Assembly: GCA_017882835.1 (NCBI GenBank)
Contig: JADGOU010000154.1
Location: 1 to 7,056, forward strand
Length of the DNA: 7,056 nucleotides
Direction: 5' to 3'
Source of the DNA: Frankiaceae bacterium
GTDB taxonomy: Bacteria > Actinomycetota > Actinomycetes > JADGOU01
Part shown: piece by piece, positions 5,201-7,056 of the stretch
How the letters are laid out: each line of letters begins with the position of its first letter
Numbering within the stretch: the first letter of the stretch is position 1
The notes under the pieces: generated by a model
The model's database searches: none
The model's input: only the letters and a program-made list of their open reading frames with translations
What the model was told of the DNA's origin: nothing
Program-made: the position numbers and the translations under genes

Positions 5201-6348
5201 TCCTGGTGGCAGCCGGGCCTGCGACGGCCGGCACCGGTCCGGGCACGGCGGACCGGCTGGAGTGGGCGACTCGGCTGGGCGCGGTCGCCGCCGAGCTGGC
5301 CGGAAGTGACCCGCTGCCGGTTCCGCAGCGGGTGCTGGAGGCGTTGCGCGCGGTCTCACCGAGCAGCCCGGAGGATGCCAGTGCCGCGCCGGACGACCAG
5401 CTCGTCGCCGTCGCCGTCCTCACCGCCGCCAACGCGGCGGCGACCCCACGCCTGGAGATCTATCCGCGTGGCCTGGATGCCGGCCGGGCGCTCCGGCTGG
5501 CGGCCGGTTCGCTGTACGGCGCAACCGACCTCGCCCCCGCCGAAGTCGCGGCCCGGGTGGCGGCCCGATTCACCCACGCCTTGCCGTTGCCGGGACGGCC
5601 GGAGCTCGACGCGCTGCTCGCCGCTGCCGGCGTGCCGCTGGTGTGGAACGAGAAGGCGGCCAGGTACGTCGCCAAACAGGCCTTGGTCAGCGGGGTCACC
5701 GGCCTGGTGTCCACCACCCGGCGAGCCCCCCGCGCCACGACCGGCACCGGCACCCGGCCGGGATGGCGACGGGTCGAGGACGCCGTGCTGGCCGCGGACG
5801 ACCGGCTGCTCGGCACGCTGGAGCAAGGCGGCTGGCTGGTCGTCACGGTGGCCCCCCGCCGACTGGCCCGGGCAGAGCGGCAACTGGCCGGCTTCGACGG
5901 CGTTGCGCACCTCGACGTCGAGCGGGTCGTGCTCGACGGCATGCGGTCCTTCTGTCGGGAGCGCAACGTTCGCTGGGAGCGGGTACTGCAGGCGGACGCC
6001 GGCGACCGGGGTGGGCCGGCATGGGCCCGACTACGGCAGGTCGTCGCAGCCGGCGTCGACGCCTTCCGCACGGCGCTGCAACAGGCCGGTACGGCCGTGC
6101 TGGTGGTCAACAGCGGGGTGCTGGCCCGCTACGACGAGCACCTGAGCGTGCTCGCCACGGTGAAGGGCGCGATGCGCACCGGTGCTGGCGGAGTGCCGCG
6201 CACCGTGTGGCTGCTGGTGCCGTGGGGCGACCCAGAAGCCGCGCCGCTGCTCGACGGCGTGGCCGTCCCGATGCTCGGCACCGAGTGGCTGGCGCTGCCT
6301 CCAGAGTGGATCGCCAAGCACGAGGACGCTCGGGGCGGCGCGGCGTGA
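2233..6348 (+). CDS. pglW: PglW, NERD-domain Ser/Thr protein kinase of the Pgl/BREX type 2 antiphage system
   Basis: This is a 1371-residue cytoplasmic protein with no membrane segment. Residues 5-20 (RWTQCTPSEFAWERAA) and the NERD domain (about 12-130) match PglW. NERD Asp53 and Glu66-x-Lys68 fit a PD-(D/E)xK nuclease site. A degenerate kinase domain (about 225-470) has HRSL for HRDL (326-329) and DWQ for DFG (349-351) but keeps APE (382-384) and DVFSLG (396-401). A second kinase domain (about 499-760) looks active: glycine loop 508-513, Lys530, Glu544, HRDIKPDN (619-626), DFS for DFG (645-647), GTPPYLDP (659-666). Residues 785-835 resemble a helix-hairpin-helix (ALERLGVTTVG, LPGIGTRTR). The remaining 530 residues have no named domain that I recognise but end with a conserved-looking 'RTVWLLVPWGDPEAAPLLDG' segment. 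PglW of S. coelicolor is a known autophosphorylating kinase required for phage growth limitation. Here it overlaps pglX by four bases. One TTA leucine codon occurs at residue 406. Confidence 0.95.
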   Translation: MDDARWTQCTPSEFAWERAALTWLHTILPSLDPFRAWANGEFVAGDGSVNEVDVVLITPAGVSLVEIKSWRGHLSGDGTTWQQHHRAPVDNPVRLVNKKARKFKSLLQATTAMRGLRAPWVEGIVFLSVPELDVGGLTATGRANVFGRPNHAGLPDLLEHLRRGGPVDAAAGRRLARAVEQAGIRQSPRARKVGTLQLRMPALQEGPGWQDYWARHERFLDDPPRRVRIYLVGSATTADQRSKLVRAAEREYKALRGIEFPGISAPIDFVEHDLGPALVFPYDEGFVRLDHFLTEHGTRMSVDERLALVRSIAETMDYAHRRVLTHRSLGPSCIWVRRDGEECAVRVTDWQTASRGSDTGTGVTGTRTIADLADAGASGYCAPEWAWATRSGVALDVFSLGATAYLVLTGQAPAASYAALTQRLHMQHALHLRQQLDGVPEALDQLIADATAADPAKRTADVSAFLAALDEIRVTLKTPVEEALSPADPLQAEPGDEIDGFTVVRVLGRGSTARALLVHTTSPDDISVLKVSLDPSKDGRLRGEADALAVLRDQPGIVRLEDGPLTIGNRLAILLSYAGERTLAQELRERGRLQPEWLHDWGRDLLDVVDALERLGVAHRDIKPDNLGVHERGGKATKRRLALFDFSLAAEPLTAVDAGTPPYLDPFLGGLERRLWDVAAERYAAAVTLYEMATGRRPEYGGSGAHPGFTDADVTLDEELFERAYAGGLAEFFRRALDRYTGKRFETTADMRRAWDEVFRRAETVVPPAAPLRLTRDTPLGAAVLSPQVLTALERLGVTTVGAAADLPLAKVVWLPGIGTRTRSLLVQELGKLRDQLPAVEPAVEPTLLDQVAAALLPGDNSRAVAEALLGLGGTPTDTWPSSRDVGHQLRSEQRQVRDAVARLEQHWVNVAGMSAVRDLLVEVVDGLGGVAPAGLCAAALLDRLGSAVDAPLRERLAAAVVRAAIDAELADPDLAGDPRLTYSRQDRGILVAAGPATAGTGPGTADRLEWATRLGAVAAELAGSDPLPVPQRVLEALRAVSPSSPEDASAAPDDQLVAVAVLTAANAAATPRLEIYPRGLDAGRALRLAAGSLYGATDLAPAEVAARVAARFTHALPLPGRPELDALLAAAGVPLVWNEKAARYVAKQALVSGVTGLVSTTRRAPRATTGTGTRPGWRRVEDAVLAADDRLLGTLEQGGWLVVTVAPRRLARAERQLAGFDGVAHLDVERVVLDGMRSFCRERNVRWERVLQADAGDRGGPAWARLRQVVAAGVDAFRTALQQAGTAVLVVNSGVLARYDEHLSVLATVKGAMRTGAGGVPRTVWLLVPWGDPEAAPLLDGVAVPMLGTEWLALPPEWIAKHEDARGGAA

Positions 6349-7056
6349 TCGACGCCGGGCGACTGCTCGCCGACCTGCAGCGCCACGTGCGGCTACTGGA
6401 GACGGACCTGCGCAGCCGGGTGACCGACGAGGCGCAGGTACGCGGGCGTTGGGAGCGCGACTACCGGGACGCGTATTCGGCTCAGCGCACCGGGCTGGGT
6501 TACGAAGTCTGGCGCGACCAACGCATCACCCAGGTGGCAGCCGGCTGGGTGCTCGCGTGCGTGTTCACCCGGTTCTGCGAGGACAACCAGCTGCTCGACG
6601 AGGTGTGGCTCGCCGGACCGGCTGAACGCCTGGCAGAGGCCCGCGACCGACAACTGCACTTCGGCCGGGAGAACCTTGGCTCCTCCGACCTCGACTACCT
6701 GCAGGCCGCGATCCGCCGGCTCACGGACTTCCCAGTGACGGCGCGGCTGGTCGACCGGCACAACCCGCGGACGCTGCTGGACCCAACCCCCGATGCGGCC
6801 ACCGCGCTGCTGGAATTCTGGCGGCGCATCGACCCGGAACGCGGGCAGCTGGCGCACGACTTCACCGACGAGGGCCTACGCACCCGGTTCCTCGGTGACC
6901 TCTACCAGGACCTGTCCGAGCAGGCGCGCAAGGACTACGCGCTGCTGCAGACGCCGAAGTTCGTCGCGGACTTCATCCTCGACCGCACGCTCGAACCGGC
7001 GATCGAGACATTCGGGCTCGCGGGCCTGCGGCTGATCGATCCGACCTGCGGGTCGG
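6345..7056 (+). CDS. pglX: PglX, adenine-specific DNA methyltransferase of the Pgl/BREX type 2 system (N-terminal part)
   Basis: The first 237 residues are present and the gene runs off the right edge. The GTG start at 6345 shares GTGA with the pglW stop, which implies translational coupling. The N-terminus VIDAGRLLADLQRHVRLLET and the segments WRDQRITQVAAGWVLACVFTRF (57-78) with CEDN (78-81), HDFTD (171-175), FLGDLYQDLSEQARKDYALL (182-201) and LQTPKFVADFILDRTLEPA (201-219) match PglX closely. The window ends in DPTCGS (232-237), which is methyltransferase motif I (DPxCGSG), the S-adenosylmethionine-binding loop. The catalytic NPPY motif and the target-recognition part would follow. PglX proteins are normally about 1200 residues, so roughly four fifths is missing here. 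In the known system PglX methylates adenine in DNA to mark host or phage. Nothing seen suggests damage. Confidence 0.93.
   Translation, partial: MIDAGRLLADLQRHVRLLETDLRSRVTDEAQVRGRWERDYRDAYSAQRTGLGYEVWRDQRITQVAAGWVLACVFTRFCEDNQLLDEVWLAGPAERLAEARDRQLHFGRENLGSSDLDYLQAAIRRLTDFPVTARLVDRHNPRTLLDPTPDAATALLEFWRRIDPERGQLAHDFTDEGLRTRFLGDLYQDLSEQARKDYALLQTPKFVADFILDRTLEPAIETFGLAGLRLIDPTCGS

Noticed and set aside
1..7056. CRISPR array, tRNA or rRNA genes
   Set aside because: I saw no evenly spaced direct repeats, no tRNA cloverleaf with a terminal acceptor and no rRNA-like conserved blocks.

Overview
The window comes from a high-GC actinomycete, of the Streptomyces or Micromonospora type. Third codon positions in the real genes are almost all G or C, starts include TTG and GTG, and the recognisable proteins belong to actinobacterial families. 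The species cannot be fixed from the sequence.

The right two thirds (about 2188-7056) is the front of a phage growth limitation (Pgl) locus, also classed as type 2 BREX. It holds a complete pglW, encoding a 1371-residue protein with a NERD nuclease-like domain, a degenerate kinase domain, an intact Ser/Thr kinase domain, a helix-hairpin-helix region and a long C-terminal part. Its stop codon overlaps the GTG start of pglX, the adenine-specific DNA methyltransferase, which leaves the window just inside its S-adenosylmethionine motif. pglY, pglZ and any accessory genes would lie beyond the right edge or elsewhere. In the known Pgl system these proteins together let a host restrict temperate phage. 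PglX is the modification enzyme and PglW is the kinase thought to signal or gate the response.

The left third (1-2187) is a graveyard of mobile and broken genes around one intact small gene. In order it contains: a tyrosine recombinase remnant cut off at the left edge, with a frameshift and the HxxR motif destroyed (1-319); a decayed membrane-protein gene, probably a CPBP-type protease (332-606), running into a coding-like remnant of unknown identity (608-823); a 307-bp internally deleted insertion element with 21-bp inverted ends and a perfect 9-bp target duplication, carrying the first codons of an ISKra4-like transposase (834-1140); an intact 146-residue helix-turn-helix protein (1253-1693) preceded by two back-to-back perfect palindromes; and, on the minus strand, a frameshifted IS3-like OrfA remnant (about 1781-2054).

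The layout is that of a defence island: a mobile-element-rich, decaying flank next to an apparently intact antiphage operon. The system itself is a known type. The less ordinary points are the single TTA leucine codon in pglW, the hairpin in its leader, the pseudokinase-kinase pair, the non-autonomous element with its intact target duplication, and the double palindrome in front of the helix-turn-helix gene.
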